Shown here: one piece after another, positions 38,599 to 48,520 of the stretch | How positions within the stretch are numbered: the stretch's first letter is position 1 | Layout of the letters: the number at the start of each line of letters is the position of its first letter | Source of the DNA: Mesorhizobium xinjiangense | GTDB taxonomy: Bacteria; Pseudomonadota; Alphaproteobacteria; Rhizobiales; Rhizobiaceae | DNA: 64,000 bases | Assembly (NCBI RefSeq): GCF_009749525.1 | Contig: NZ_WOAC01000004.1 | Coordinates: forward strand, 186,001 to 250,000 | Direction of reading: 5' to 3' | Notes under the pieces: generated by a model | What the model was told of the DNA's origin: nothing | The model's input: only the letters and a program-made list of their open reading frames with translations | The model's database searches: none | Translations under genes and position numbers: made by a program

Positions 38599-39537
38599 TT
38601 AAGCGGCGTCGGCGCGGCGCATGCGGCCGTGCACCGGCTGAACGGGCTTTGTCGGCGCGGCGAAATCAGCAATTGTCGTAAGCACCCCGGGGCCGGCGAT
38701 GATGCGGCGATGTCCGAGGCCGTGGGCCCAGACGAGCCGGATATGCGGCCCCGCCTGCCCATAGGCCTCGGCGTGGGCAGCCGGCACCTCCTTGTCATCC
38801 GGGGCATGCACGACAAGCGTTGGAATGGCGCATCGGGACAATTGATCCGCCCCGACGAATTCCGAGAGCGGACGGCCCGCAATGCGTGCGACCTCCCCGG
38901 CCAGGGCCGTCTGGGCGCGCGGTCCGAGATTGAGCATGCGGCCGAATCCATCAAAGAAGGAAGGCATCGAATTGGGCGCCGCGATGAGTGCCAGTCGCGC
39001 CGCCTCAACCGGCATAACGCCTTTGATCGCGCCGACGACGGCATTGACCGCGACCGCGCCGCCGAAGGAATGACCGACGATCGCGTCAAAAGGGCCGAAC
39101 CATTGCGCCGCCGTGGCCGTCGCATCGACCCCGGTCGCCAGGTTGAGCCGCCGACCCGAAGACCACCCGTGTCCGGGCAGGTCCAGGGCAAAGACGCGGC
39201 CGCCCCTCGCCCGCATCGTTTCGATCAGCGGCGCCATGTGCTCGGTGCGCGAATTCCAGCCATGGATGACCAGCACCTGGAAGGTCGACGCGACACCGTG
39301 GGGCGGGCGGAACTCGTGAACCGCCACGCAACCCGAACGCGCCGTCAGACGATGATGCCGCGCTTCCGCCATGAAAGGCACGGCGCGTTCGATCACCTGC
39401 CTTTCCCTGTCCGGCGGGCGGTTGGGGTTTCTTGTCCGGCAAAACAGTTCGAAGGCGGCCCGGCCGGCAAGACGTGGGATCAGATGGTCGGCAATGCCGA
39501 ACGCACCACGGATGACAGTGAGAGGAAATGATGCCAT
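38599..39537 (-). CDS. Alpha/beta hydrolase
   Basis: 312 residues with nucleophile elbow G-H-S-F-G-G near residue 155, acid Asp in H-A-P-D-D near 255 and His in G-L-G-H near 280. V-I-H-G-W-N near residue 90 supplies the oxyanion side. Substrate unknown. Start at ATG 39537 with GGAGG upstream. Divergent from the MarR gene, whose two operator-like sites lie between them, so it is the likely MarR target. Confidence 0.85.
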   Translation of the reverse strand: MASFPLTVIRGAFGIADHLIPRLAGRAAFELFCRTRNPNRPPDRERQVIERAVPFMAEARHHRLTARSGCVAVHEFRPPHGVASTFQVLVIHGWNSRTEHMAPLIETMRARGGRVFALDLPGHGWSSGRRLNLATGVDATATAAQWFGPFDAIVGHSFGGAVAVNAVVGAIKGVMPVEAARLALIAAPNSMPSFFDGFGRMLNLGPRAQTALAGEVARIAGRPLSEFVGADQLSRCAIPTLVVHAPDDKEVPAAHAEAYGQAGPHIRLVWAHGLGHRRIIAGPGVLTTIADFAAPTKPVQPVHGRMRRADAA

Positions 39538-39557
39538 GTTGGTCCTCCGACCAATTG

Positions 39558-39591
39558 GTTCAAGCATGAACATATTAGTTCAAGAATGAAC
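39558..39591. promoter_or_regulatory. Two identical MarR-type operators
   Basis: Perfect palindromes GTTCA-N4-TGAAC at 39558-39571 and 39578-39591, centres exactly 20 bp apart (about two helical turns, same face). They lie in the 48-base divergent region between the hydrolase and marR, and the second covers the MarR ATG. This fits cooperative repression of both genes by the adjacent MarR protein. Confidence 0.7.
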
Positions 39592-40038
39592 AAAAAACAA
39601 GATCTCCCCTGGGACAATCCGCGTTTCAAGAACTGGATCGCGCTGGTGCGCGCCGAAAAGGCCGTGGTGCGCGAGCTGACGCGCCTCCTGGCGCCGTTCG
39701 GGCTGAAGATCGCCCAGCTCGACATGCTGATGAATCTCTACCGCCATCCCGGCATGTCGCAGCACGAGCTGGCACGCCGGCTGCTTGTCGGCCGGTCCAA
39801 CATCACCATGCTCATGCCTCAACTGGAGACGCAGGGCCTGCTCAGGCGCGAAAGCGACTTATCGGACCGCCGTGTCATGCGCCTCTACCTGACCGAGGAT
39901 GGCGAAGACCTGCTGATGCAGGCGTTAGAGGTCTATACGGGTCTGATCGACCGGGTGATGGAACAGTCCACGCCGGCGCAATGCGATGCCATGGGCGATC
40001 AGATGCGCCGCATCATCGACATGCTGGCCGACGAATGA
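39586..40038 (+). CDS. MarR-family transcriptional regulator
   Basis: 150 residues, winged helix with recognition region R-L-L-V-G-R-S-N-I-T-M near residue 65 and wing D-L-S-D-R-R-V near 88. The ATG is embedded in an operator and has no ribosome-binding site, so the mRNA may be leaderless or the real start may be downstream. Likely represses itself and the divergent hydrolase. Ligand unknown. Confidence 0.88.
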   Translation: MNKKQDLPWDNPRFKNWIALVRAEKAVVRELTRLLAPFGLKIAQLDMLMNLYRHPGMSQHELARRLLVGRSNITMLMPQLETQGLLRRESDLSDRRVMRLYLTEDGEDLLMQALEVYTGLIDRVMEQSTPAQCDAMGDQMRRIIDMLADE

Positions 40039-40186
40039 GGCTCAGATAACCGTCCCGTGTCCGTGCCGCATTCGGGGCGCTGGCTCCTCCCTATCTCCAA
40101 AATGACATTCGGAAGGATTAGGATGATTGCGTGGACCACTGTCCGCGAGATGCCGGCAATTCTTCAATCGATCAATGGAGTCTCAG

Positions 40187-41011
40187 ATGGCTACGATCAC
40201 GACCAAGGACGGCACGGAAATCTTCTACAAGGACTGGGGCACCGGGCAACCAATCGTTTTCCATCACGGTTGGCCACTCAGTGCAGACGACTGGGACGCG
40301 CAAATGTTGTTCTTCCTCGACAAGGGCTTCCGCGTGATTGCCCACGACCGGCGGGGACATGGACGCTCAACCCAGGTTTGGACCGGTCACGACATGGATA
40401 CTTATGCGGCCGACGTCGCCGAACTGGCGGCTGCGCTGGATCTGCGCGATGCGGTCCACGTGGGCCACTCGACCGGCGGCGGCGAAGTTGCACGCTACGT
40501 GGCCGGGCACGGAAAGGGCCGGGTCGCAAAGGCGGTGCTCATCGGCGCAGTGCCGCCGATCATGGTCAAGACGGAGAACAACCCAGGAGGCTTGCCGATC
40601 GACGTCTTCGACGGCTTCCGCTCGGCTCTGGCGGCCAACCGGGCCCAGTTCTTCCTAGATGTACCGAGCGGCCCGTTCTACGGGTTCAATCGTCCGGGCG
40701 CTCAAGTGTCGCAAGGCGTGATCGAGAACTGGTGGCGTCAGGGCATGATGGGCAGCGCCAAGGCCCATTACGACTGCATCAAGGCCTTCTCCGAAACCGA
40801 CTTTACCGACGATCTGAAAACCATCGACGTGCCTGTGCTCGTGATGCACGGCGACGACGACCAGGTCGTGCCCTACGAGGACTCGGCTCCCTTGTCGGCA
40901 AACCTGCTCAAGAACGCGACACTCAAGACCTACAAGGGCTATCCGCACGGAATGTGCACCACCCACGCCGACGTGATCAATGCCGACCTGCTCGCCTTCA
41001 TAAGGGATTAA
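40187..41011 (+). CDS. Alpha/beta hydrolase of the cofactor-free haloperoxidase (non-heme chloroperoxidase) type
   Basis: 274 residues: H-H-G-W-P oxyanion segment near residue 27, nucleophile G-H-S-T-G-G near 97, acid Asp in H-G-D-D-D near 225 and His in Y-P-H-G near 256. Such proteins show perhydrolase/haloperoxidase activity in vitro; the physiological role is usually unknown. The frame is open upstream to 40127, but ATG 40187 begins the conserved fold. Its stop overlaps the convergent AraC gene by four bases. Confidence 0.88.
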   Translation: MATITTKDGTEIFYKDWGTGQPIVFHHGWPLSADDWDAQMLFFLDKGFRVIAHDRRGHGRSTQVWTGHDMDTYAADVAELAAALDLRDAVHVGHSTGGGEVARYVAGHGKGRVAKAVLIGAVPPIMVKTENNPGGLPIDVFDGFRSALAANRAQFFLDVPSGPFYGFNRPGAQVSQGVIENWWRQGMMGSAKAHYDCIKAFSETDFTDDLKTIDVPVLVMHGDDDQVVPYEDSAPLSANLLKNATLKTYKGYPHGMCTTHADVINADLLAFIRD

Positions 41012-41871
41012 ACCGGCGGCACCCCGCCCGCACCATCGCGAAAATAGCTGCGCGGCGGGGTGCCCAGCATCCGTTTGAACATGGTGGTGAATGCCGGCAC
41101 GTTTTCGTAGCCCAGGTCCAGTGCCACGCTGGTCACCGTCTCGCCGGCCGCCAGCCGTGGCAGCGCGGCAAACAGGCTTGCCTGCTGACGCCAGATGGAC
41201 AGGCTGACGCCGGTCTCGCGTTTGAAGGCGCGGGTGAAGCTGCGCCGGCTCATTCCGGTCTCGCCCGCCCAGGAATCGATTGTGACGTCGGGCGACGGAT
41301 CTTCCATGAAGCGCCGGCACAGCGCCGCCAGCCGCGGCTCGGCTGGAAAGGGCAGCCCCAACGGACGTTCGGCCTGCCGCGGAATTTCCGCCAAGAGCAG
41401 CTTGAACAGCAAAGCGCCCCGTTCCGAGGCCGCCATCGCGGCACTCATTTCGACCGCTTCAGACATGAGGCTGCGCATGAGATCGGTCAATCCGACCACT
41501 TTGAGCACCCCCGCGCCGCCGCCCGCCATTTCGGGCAGCACATAGAGCGACTGCATGCGCACCGGTCCGAGCATGGTCACCGCGTGCTCGACCCCGGCCG
41601 GGATCCAGACCGCGTGGTCGGGCGGGATCATCCACCGTCCCGCGGCCGAAGAGACCAGCACGACGCCCCTGCATGCATGCAGCAATTGCGCCCGGCTGTG
41701 CCGATGCGGCGGCACGTCGTGGCTGGCGGGATAATCGAAGGCAAAGGCCACCACCGGCTCGTCTGCCGCCGCCAGCGCCGCCAGACGCTCGGTGTGGACG
41801 GCATCGAACCCCGGAGAATGCCGCTCGGGCGCTTTTGGTGTGGCGCGGTTTTGCGTTTGGCCCACTTGCAT
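41008..41871 (-). CDS. AraC-family transcriptional regulator
   Basis: 287 residues. The N-terminal half is a cupin sensor domain with P-P-H-R-H-S near residue 55; the C-terminal 100 residues hold two HTH motifs ([10 protein letters not shown] and the F-T-T-M-F-K-R block). ATG 41871 is chosen because the residues before it lie in the divergent promoter region. It faces the Fsr-like exporter across 98 bases and probably controls it. Confidence 0.87.
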   Translation of the reverse strand: MQVGQTQNRATPKAPERHSPGFDAVHTERLAALAAADEPVVAFAFDYPASHDVPPHRHSRAQLLHACRGVVLVSSAAGRWMIPPDHAVWIPAGVEHAVTMLGPVRMQSLYVLPEMAGGGAGVLKVVGLTDLMRSLMSEAVEMSAAMAASERGALLFKLLLAEIPRQAERPLGLPFPAEPRLAALCRRFMEDPSPDVTIDSWAGETGMSRRSFTRAFKRETGVSLSIWRQQASLFAALPRLAAGETVTSVALDLGYENVPAFTTMFKRMLGTPPRSYFRDGAGGVPPV

Positions 41872-41969
41872 AATAAATGGACCAAACCACGAAAGCAGGA
41901 CGCCCGGCAAGGGGTGTAAGGACGTGGCCTTCACAGACAACAGCGATTCCGTTCTCACAGGCACAAAAC

Positions 41970-43181
41970 ATGGCCGACGCCACACTCAACGCCCGCAGCT
42001 TCCCAGTCGACAAGACGGCCTATGCCATCCTCATCGCGGTCAGCTTCTGCCATCTCTTGAACGATGTCATGCAGTCGCTGCTTTCGGCCATCTATCCGAT
42101 GCTGAAGGCCGATTACGGGCTCGACTTCTGGCAGATCGGCCTGCTCACCATGAGCTTCCAGGTCACGGCCTCGCTGCTCCAGCCGCTCGTCGGCCTCTAC
42201 ACCGACAGGCGGCCAATGCCCTATTCGCTGCCTGCGGGCATGGCCTCGACGCTGTGCGGCCTCATCCTGCTGGCCACGGCCGCCCATTACTCGCTGCTCC
42301 TTGCAGGCGCCAGCCTGGTCGGCATCGGCTCGGCCATCTTTCACCCCGAATCCTCGCGCGTGGCACGCCTGGCCTCGGGAGGCCGCTACGGCCTGGCCCA
42401 GGCGCTGTTCCAGGTGGGCGGCAATATCGGCACGGCGATCGGCCCGCTGCTGGCGGCCTTCATCGTGGTACCGCGCGGGCAGATCAGCGTCGCGTGGTTC
42501 TCGCTCGCCGCGCTCGTCGGCATGATCGTGCTCGCCAGGGTGAGCGCCTGGTATAATGCCTACCGCGCCGCCCATGCAACGCGGGCGCGGCCGGCAACGA
42601 GCCTCGAACTGCCACGGCGTCGCGTTGCCGGCGCGCTGATCATCCTGATCCTGCTCGTCTTTTCCAAGCACGTCTACATAGCGAGCATTTCGAGCTACTA
42701 CACATTTTACGTCATCGAGAAGTTCGGCCTCTCGGTGCGCGAGGCGCAGGTGCTGCTGTTCGTGTTCCTCGGCGCGGCGGCCGTCGGCACCATACTCGGC
42801 GGCCCGATCGGCGACCGGTTCGGTTCCAAGGCCGTGATCTGGTTCTCGATCCTCGGCGTACTGCCCTTCACCCTGGCCCTGCCCTATGCAAGCTATGCCT
42901 GGACGCCGATCCTGACGGCTATCATCGGCCTCATCCTGGCCTCCGCTTTCCCGCAGATCGTGGTCTTCGCCCAGGAACTCGTGCCCGGCCGCGTCGGCAT
43001 GATCGCCGGCATCTTCTTCGGCTTCGCCTTCGGGCTCGGCGGCATAGGCGCCGCGGTGCTTGGCATCATCGCCGACGCCAGGGGGATCGACTTCGTCTAC
43101 CGGATCTGCTCCTACCTGCCGCTGATCGGCCTGCTGACGGTCTTCCTGCCCAATATGAGGCAAGCGAAGCAGGACGGCTGA
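41970..43181 (+). CDS. MFS transporter, fosmidomycin-resistance (Fsr) type
   Basis: 403 residues, nearly the length of E. coli Fsr, with 12 membrane helices and the Fsr-like start S-F-C-H-L-L-N-D near residue 25 and I-F-H-P-E-S-S near 120. These proteins export fosmidomycin and related compounds. ATG 41970 gives a normal N-terminus; ATG 41877 would add 31 polar residues. Divergent AraC gene suggests drug- or metabolite-induced expression. Confidence 0.85.
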   Translation: MADATLNARSFPVDKTAYAILIAVSFCHLLNDVMQSLLSAIYPMLKADYGLDFWQIGLLTMSFQVTASLLQPLVGLYTDRRPMPYSLPAGMASTLCGLILLATAAHYSLLLAGASLVGIGSAIFHPESSRVARLASGGRYGLAQALFQVGGNIGTAIGPLLAAFIVVPRGQISVAWFSLAALVGMIVLARVSAWYNAYRAAHATRARPATSLELPRRRVAGALIILILLVFSKHVYIASISSYYTFYVIEKFGLSVREAQVLLFVFLGAAAVGTILGGPIGDRFGSKAVIWFSILGVLPFTLALPYASYAWTPILTAIIGLILASAFPQIVVFAQELVPGRVGMIAGIFFGFAFGLGGIGAAVLGIIADARGIDFVYRICSYLPLIGLLTVFLPNMRQAKQDG

Positions 43182-43193
43182 TGCGCGGCAGAA

Positions 43194-43805
43194 CTACCAC
43201 ATCGTCCTGCCGGCGCGCTCGGGCCATTCGGCATCATAGGCCTCGCCGTCGATCCTCGACTGGCTGGTCACAGCGAGAATGCGTCCGGGCGACGGCAGGG
43301 ACTTCGCATCGACATGATTTTCGGCATTCCACAGATCGGAGCGCACGATGGCACGGGCACATTGGAAATAGACCGCCTCGACATGGATCACCACGACCGA
43401 GCGGGCGGGCGTTCCCTTTACGGCAAACGACGCGCACAGGTCCTCGTCGACCACGATGCGCGCGCGGCCGTTGACGCGCAGCGTGGTGCCCGAACCGGGG
43501 ACGAGGAAAAGCAGACCCACCCGCCCGTCGCGCACGATGTTCTTCAGGGAATCGACACGGTTATTGCCACGCCGGTCCGGCAGCATAAGCGTCCGCTCGT
43601 CATGGATGCGCACGAATCCGGCGAGATCACCGCGCGGCGAGCAATCGAGTCCCTCGGGCCCCGCGGTCGCCAGCGCCAGGAAGGGCGATGCCGCGATCAA
43701 GGCTGCATATTCGGGAATGATGCGATCGAGTTCCTTGACCAGCGAGGTCTCGCCGGGCAGGCCGTAGAGCGCCTCCAGTTCTTCCACCGAGGTGATTTCA
43801 TTCAC
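43194..43805 (-). CDS. Pyridoxamine-5'-phosphate-oxidase-like FMN-binding split-barrel protein
   Basis: 203 residues with the FMN split-barrel segments L-A-T-A-G-P-E-G-L near residue 50 and D-R-R-G-N-N-R near 85, and a long N-terminal helix. Belongs to the MSMEG_1061-like group of putative flavin oxidoreductases, not to PdxH itself. GTG 43805 is chosen because GGGGAG lies seven bases upstream. Convergent with the Fsr gene, 12 bases between stops. Confidence 0.82.
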   Translation of the reverse strand: MNEITSVEELEALYGLPGETSLVKELDRIIPEYAALIAASPFLALATAGPEGLDCSPRGDLAGFVRIHDERTLMLPDRRGNNRVDSLKNIVRDGRVGLLFLVPGSGTTLRVNGRARIVVDEDLCASFAVKGTPARSVVVIHVEAVYFQCARAIVRSDLWNAENHVDAKSLPSPGRILAVTSQSRIDGEAYDAEWPERAGRTMW

Positions 43806-43889
43806 GGCCAAGCTCCCCACAGTTATGCGGCGCGCCCGCGCCTAACATGGTGACTATGACGGTTGTGCGACGGCCGCGACGGCTGCAAG

Positions 43890-44237
43890 TCAGCGGCTTA
43901 ATCCCTTTTCTTCGAGTTCGTTCACATAGGCCTGCCAATGCTCGGCCTTTTCGGCTCCGAGCGTGCTGAGATAATCCCAGGTGTAGATACCGGTGTCGTG
44001 CAGATCGTCGAAGACGATGCGCACGGCATAATTGCCGACGGGCTCGATGCGCAGGATCTCGACATTCTTCTTGCCGGGAACCGTCACGCGCTGCTCCGGC
44101 GAATGCCCCTGCACCTCGGCGGATGGGGACAGCACCCGCAGCATCTCGGCCGGAAGTTCCATCGGCTCCCGGTCGGCGAAAGTGACCGTCAGCAAACGCC
44201 GGTCCTTCGACACTCTCAGTTCGGTGGGCGGGATCAT
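43890..44237 (-). CDS. DUF971 domain protein
   Basis: 115 residues, the size of stand-alone DUF971 proteins, a domain also found at the N-terminus of gamma-butyrobetaine hydroxylase. Conserved-looking parts are P-P-T-E-L-R near the start and the [10 protein letters not shown] block near residue 85. ATG 44237 follows AAGGA. Function unknown; DUF971 has been linked to iron-sulfur or cofactor biogenesis. It is divergent from moaA and shares the Mo-box region. Confidence 0.85.
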   Translation of the reverse strand: MIPPTELRVSKDRRLLTVTFADREPMELPAEMLRVLSPSAEVQGHSPEQRVTVPGKKNVEILRIEPVGNYAVRIVFDDLHDTGIYTWDYLSTLGAEKAEHWQAYVNELEEKGLSR

Positions 44238-44291
44238 GGCAGTCCTTCTTTCGGCAGCGCGCCGCGCTGAAAAAACACAATGCCGGCAGCA

Positions 44292-44319
44292 AGCGATATA
44301 TTGCGTCAGATATAACGCT
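44292..44319. promoter_or_regulatory. Candidate ModE binding site (Mo-box) before moaA
   Basis: AGCGATATAT, an 8-base spacer, ATATAACGCT: arms match as an inverted repeat in 9 of 10 positions. The layout equals the known ModE operator (CGTTATAT-N8-ACATAACG in E. coli modA) in sequence and spacing. It lies about 80 bases before the moaA GTG and 55 before the divergent DUF971 gene. Confidence 0.65.
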
Positions 44320-44401
44320 GATGTTACCAAAGGCGTCAATCGTCGTCTTGATCCATGTCCGAAACGTCACGACATTGGCCAAAAGGCAAGTGGAGGAGCG
44401 T

Positions 44402-45433
44402 GTGCTGGAAACCATCGACACGAAGCGTCCCGCGATGGGCAGTATGGTCGACCCGTTCGGCCGCCAGATCGAGTATCTGCGCGTCTCGGTGACCGACCGC
44501 TGCGATTTCCGCTGCACCTACTGCATGGCGGAAGACATGACCTTCCTGCCCAAGAGGGACCTGTTGTCGCTCGAAGAGCTCGACCGGCTCTGCACCGCCT
44601 TTGTCGAAAAAGGCGTCCGCAAGCTGCGCCTGACAGGCGGCGAGCCGCTGGTGCGCAAGAATGTCATGCATCTCATCCGCGGCTTGGGACGCCATCTCGA
44701 GACCGGCGCGCTCGATGAGTTGACGCTGACGACCAACGGCTCGCAACTTGCCCGTTTCGCCGACGAACTGGCCGATTGCGGCGTCAGGCGCATCAACGTG
44801 TCGCTCGACACGCTCGACCCGGAAAAATTCCGGACAATCACCCGCTGGGGCAATCTCGCAAAGGTGAATGCCGGTCTCGACGCCGCACAGCGGGCCGGGC
44901 TGAAGATCAAGATCAATACCGTGGCCCTGAAAGGGTTCAACGAGGACGAAATTTCCGACATCATGCGCTGGGCACATGGCCGCAGCATGGACCTGACCCT
45001 CATCGAAACCATGCCGATGGGCGAGATCGACGCCGACCGCACCGACCAGTATCTGCCGCTGTCGTTGATGCGGGCCCAGCTGGAACGCCAGTTCACCTTG
45101 ACCGACATACCCTACAAGACGGGCGGTCCGGCGCGCTATGTCGATGTCGCCGAAACCGGCGGCCGGCTCGGCTTCATAACGCCGATGACGCATAATTTCT
45201 GCGAAAGCTGCAACCGGGTGCGCCTGACCTGCACCGGCACGCTCTATATGTGTCTCGGCCAGGAGGACGCGGCCGACCTGCGCGCGCCGCTGCGCGCCTC
45301 GGAAGGCGATGTGCTGCTCGACCGGGCGATCGACGAGGCAATTTCCCGCAAACCCAAGGGCCACGACTTCATCATCGACCGGCGGACCAGCCGGCCATCG
45401 GTCTCGCGCCATATGAGCGTGACCGGCGGCTGA
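44402..45433 (+). CDS. moaA: GTP 3',8-cyclase MoaA (molybdenum cofactor biosynthesis)
   Basis: 343 residues, radical-SAM enzyme. First cluster C-D-F-R-C-T-Y-C near residue 34, second cluster C-E-S-C plus a later Cys near 265-285, and the C-terminal Gly-Gly needed for activity. It converts GTP to the cyclised intermediate that MoaC turns into cPMP. GTG 44402 is chosen behind GGAGGAG; ATGs at 44435 and 44444 are alternatives. A ModE-like box precedes it. Confidence 0.93.
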   Translation: MLETIDTKRPAMGSMVDPFGRQIEYLRVSVTDRCDFRCTYCMAEDMTFLPKRDLLSLEELDRLCTAFVEKGVRKLRLTGGEPLVRKNVMHLIRGLGRHLETGALDELTLTTNGSQLARFADELADCGVRRINVSLDTLDPEKFRTITRWGNLAKVNAGLDAAQRAGLKIKINTVALKGFNEDEISDIMRWAHGRSMDLTLIETMPMGEIDADRTDQYLPLSLMRAQLERQFTLTDIPYKTGGPARYVDVAETGGRLGFITPMTHNFCESCNRVRLTCTGTLYMCLGQEDAADLRAPLRASEGDVLLDRAIDEAISRKPKGHDFIIDRRTSRPSVSRHMSVTGG

Positions 45434-45582
45434 AACCGGACGTTCGCCGCACGGCCCACCATCGTGCTGCCCGATGGAACGCGCGTCGTCTTCCGGAATT
45501 TGGCTTTGGCGACTGGCCCAGTCGTTTCGCGTTGCTAATCCGCGCTCCGGTGTTACATGCGGTAGAAACATCGGAAACACCC

Positions 45583-46503
45583 GTGGTCCAGTCTGCCAAT
45601 CTGCGCGCCTCGATCTTCATGTCGGTCTCCATGGCCGGCTTCACGATCAATGACGGCATCACAAAGCTCTTGTCCCAGTCGATGAACATGGGACAGATCA
45701 TGTTCGTGCGCGGCATCATCGCGACCGCGCTCATCGCGCTGCTCGCCTGGCGCGCCGGGGCATTGCAGAATCCTGAAAGGCTGATGCGGCCGATGGTGGT
45801 GCTGCGCATTCTCGGCGATGTCGGCGCGACCTGCTCGTTCATGCTGGCACTTGCCCACCTGCCGATCGCCAACGCGACGTCCATTCTCCAGGCCCTGCCG
45901 CTGGGTGTCACGCTGGGGGCTGCGGTGCTGTTTGCCGAACCGGTCGGATGGCGGCGCTGGCTCGCCATCCTGGCCGGATTTCTCGGCGTGCTGACTATCA
46001 TACGGCCCGGTTTCGAAGGATTCAGCGCCTATTCCCTGCTCGCCTTCCTGGCGGTGTGCTTCTGCACCTTGCGCGACCTCGCCACCAAGTGCATCGACGA
46101 CGATGTCCCGTCGCTCTTCGTCTCGACGGCGACAGCGGCGGCCGTTGCCGTCGCGGGCGCCACCCTGACCGTGCCGCTCGGCGGATGGTCGCCGCTCGAC
46201 GGCGCGAACACGGCACTTTTGGCCGCAGCCGCGATCTTCCTCCTGTTCGGCTATCAGTTCGTCATCATGTCCATGCGGCTCGGCGACATATCCTTCGTCG
46301 CCCCCTTCCGCTACACGGCCCTCATCTGGTCGATCGCGCTCGGCATCGTGCTGTTCGGCGACATACCGGATAGCGCAATGATCGCGGGCGCGACGATTAT
46401 CGTCCTTTCCGGGCTCTACGCGTTCCACCGCGAACGCGTCGTCGGCAGACGGAGAATGGCGGCCGAAAGCGCCCCCTCCACCATGGCCGCCGACGGTCTG
46501 TAG
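45583..46503 (+). CDS. EamA/DMT-family transporter
   Basis: 306 residues with about ten membrane helices in two EamA halves, typical of drug/metabolite exporters. The frame is open far upstream through moaA; plausible starts are GTG 45550 or GTG 45583, and I cannot decide between them. Substrate unknown. Followed after two bases by the Bcr/CflA gene. Confidence 0.82.
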   Translation: MVQSANLRASIFMSVSMAGFTINDGITKLLSQSMNMGQIMFVRGIIATALIALLAWRAGALQNPERLMRPMVVLRILGDVGATCSFMLALAHLPIANATSILQALPLGVTLGAAVLFAEPVGWRRWLAILAGFLGVLTIIRPGFEGFSAYSLLAFLAVCFCTLRDLATKCIDDDVPSLFVSTATAAAVAVAGATLTVPLGGWSPLDGANTALLAAAAIFLLFGYQFVIMSMRLGDISFVAPFRYTALIWSIALGIVLFGDIPDSAMIAGATIIVLSGLYAFHRERVVGRRRMAAESAPSTMAADGL

Positions 46504-46505
46504 CA

Positions 46506-47768
46506 ATGGGTGAAACATATGAGCATGCCGGCACCGGCGACATGATGAGCGATCGCAGGATAGAGCGGCCCCGCTCGCCGCATATCGTGACACTCGTCAT
46601 GGCGACGGCCACCGGCGCGCTGGCGATGAACGTCTTCTTGCCGTCGCTGCCCAGCATCGCCCGCCATTTCGAAACCGACAATGCTGTCGCTCAACTCGTG
46701 GTATCGCTCTATCTGGCGGCCACCGCCGGACTGCAGCTTCTGATCGGCCCGGCATCCGACCGCTACGGCCGGCGCCCGGTCATGCTGTCCTGTCTGGTGG
46801 TCTTCCTGATCGGGACCGTTGCTTCCCTCTTCGTCACGACCATCGAACTGCTGCTGGCCTGCCGCGTGCTCCAGGCCTTCGCCGCCGCCGGCATGGTTCT
46901 TTCGCGCGCCATCATCCGCGACACGGTCGGCACCGACGAAGCCGCGAGCAAGATCGGCTATGTGACGATGGGCATGGCGCTTGTGCCTATGATCGGCCCG
47001 GTGATCGGCGGCTTTCTCGACGAATGGTACGGCTGGCAATCGACCTTCGTGCTGACGCTGGTTTTCGGGCTGACGGCCTTCACAATCGTCTATCTCGACC
47101 TCAACGAGACCAACCATGCGCCAACGCCCAGCATGCTGGCGCAGTTTCGCTCCTATCCCGAGCTCGCGACATCGCGCCGCTTCTGGGCCTATACGATGAC
47201 GGCCGCCTTCACTTCCGGCGCCTTTTTCGCCTTCCTGGGCGGCGGGCCCTATGTGTCGACCGAGATTCTCGGCCTGAAGCCCTCGGGCTACGGGCTCTAT
47301 TTCATGCTCATTTCGCTGGGCTATATGGGAGGCAATTTCATATCGGCCCGGTTTGCGCGCCGCTTCGGCATCAACCGGATGATGCTGGCCGGCAACGTCA
47401 TCGTCGCGACCGGCATGATTGTTTCGCTGCTGCTGTTCAGCTCGGGTTTCGTGCACGCCCTGTCGCTGTTCGGCCCGGCAATGCTTCTGGGCTTCGGCAA
47501 CGGCATGACGCTGCCCAGCGCCAATGCCGGGATCGTCAGCGTGCGGCCGCATCTGGCGGGCTCGGCCTCGGGTCTGGGCGGCGCCATGCAGATCGGCGGC
47601 GGGGCGGCGCTCTCCGTCATCGCCGGCCTGCTGCTTTCGCCCGACAGCGGCGCCCAACCGCTCATTCTGGTCATGCTCGTCTCGAGCTGCCTGGCTTTGT
47701 GCGCGACCCTCTACGGCATGCATATCGATCGCACCGAAGGGCCCCTGCCCGGCTCCGACACGGATTGA
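46506..47768 (+). CDS. Bcr/CflA-family multidrug efflux MFS transporter
   Basis: 420 residues, 12 membrane helices, with motif A as G-P-A-S-D-R-Y-G-R-R near residue 80 and the antiporter-type segment R-A-I-I-R-D near 135, both characteristic of Bcr/CflA drug exporters. Starts two bases after the EamA gene; ATG 46545 would shorten the polar N-terminus by 13 residues. Substrate not predictable. Confidence 0.87.
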   Translation: MGETYEHAGTGDMMSDRRIERPRSPHIVTLVMATATGALAMNVFLPSLPSIARHFETDNAVAQLVVSLYLAATAGLQLLIGPASDRYGRRPVMLSCLVVFLIGTVASLFVTTIELLLACRVLQAFAAAGMVLSRAIIRDTVGTDEAASKIGYVTMGMALVPMIGPVIGGFLDEWYGWQSTFVLTLVFGLTAFTIVYLDLNETNHAPTPSMLAQFRSYPELATSRRFWAYTMTAAFTSGAFFAFLGGGPYVSTEILGLKPSGYGLYFMLISLGYMGGNFISARFARRFGINRMMLAGNVIVATGMIVSLLLFSSGFVHALSLFGPAMLLGFGNGMTLPSANAGIVSVRPHLAGSASGLGGAMQIGGGAALSVIAGLLLSPDSGAQPLILVMLVSSCLALCATLYGMHIDRTEGPLPGSDTD

Positions 47769-47834
47769 CATGGCGCCATGCGCCATGAATGCATTGAAGC
47801 CGCTCGAGGGTTTTGGGCACGGACGGCACATGGA

Positions 47835-48356
47835 ATGAATCGAATCATCGGCATTACCGGCTGGAAGAATTCCGGCAAGACCACGCTCACCGAAAGGCTG
47901 GTCGCAGAGCTGGCGCGGCGCGGCTATAAAGTCGCCACGGTCAAACATGCCCATCACGGCTTCGACATCGACCGGCAAGGCACCGATTCCTGGCGGCATC
48001 GCCAGGCCGGTGCGCGCGAAGTGGCGATCGTCTCGTCCAATCGCTGGGCGCTGATGCACGAGCTGCAGGACGAGCCGGAGCCCACGCTGGCGGCGGTCCT
48101 CGGGCGGCTTTCGCCCTGCGACATCGTCGTCGTCGAGGGTTACAAGCGCGAAGACCACCCCAAGATCGAGGCGCGCCGCAGCGCGGCCACGGACACCTCG
48201 CCCATGACCGGCCGGTTTGCCAACATCGTCGCCATCGCGGCGGACCATTCCGTCAGCGACGAAAGCCTGCCGGTCTTCGATCTCGACGACATCGCCGCCA
48301 TCGCCGATTTTGTCGTCGCATGGGCATGGCCTGGCGGGCCGCCCGGCTCCTCGTAA
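47835..48356 (+). CDS. mobB: Molybdopterin-guanine dinucleotide biosynthesis adapter MobB
   Basis: 173 residues with P-loop G-W-K-N-S-G-K-T-T near residue 9, K-H-A-H-H near 39 and the V-V-E-G-Y-K segment near 105. MobB binds GTP and assists MobA in attaching GMP to molybdopterin. ATG 47835 starts the conserved I-I-G-I-T-G-W-K block; the upstream frame is not protein-like. No mobA is adjacent. It shares the moaA neighbourhood, with two exporters between. Confidence 0.9.
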   Translation: MNRIIGITGWKNSGKTTLTERLVAELARRGYKVATVKHAHHGFDIDRQGTDSWRHRQAGAREVAIVSSNRWALMHELQDEPEPTLAAVLGRLSPCDIVVVEGYKREDHPKIEARRSAATDTSPMTGRFANIVAIAADHSVSDESLPVFDLDDIAAIADFVVAWAWPGGPPGSS

Positions 48357-48520
48357 CGCTGGCAACACATTCCCCAACGTCATCGATCTCGTGTCGTTGG
48401 CGGTTGCAATTCGACGGAAAACAATGGGAATATCCGGGCCAAGGTGCGGCCGTCGGGGGGCGCGCCTCAACAACCACCGCGGCACAACGCCGGGTCAGAT
48501 CTATAAGAGAGAGGAACACT

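Noticed and set aside
46416-48485. 689-residue minus-strand frame opposite the Bcr/CflA and mobB genes
   Set aside because: No domain; both plus-strand genes have clear family motifs and starts.
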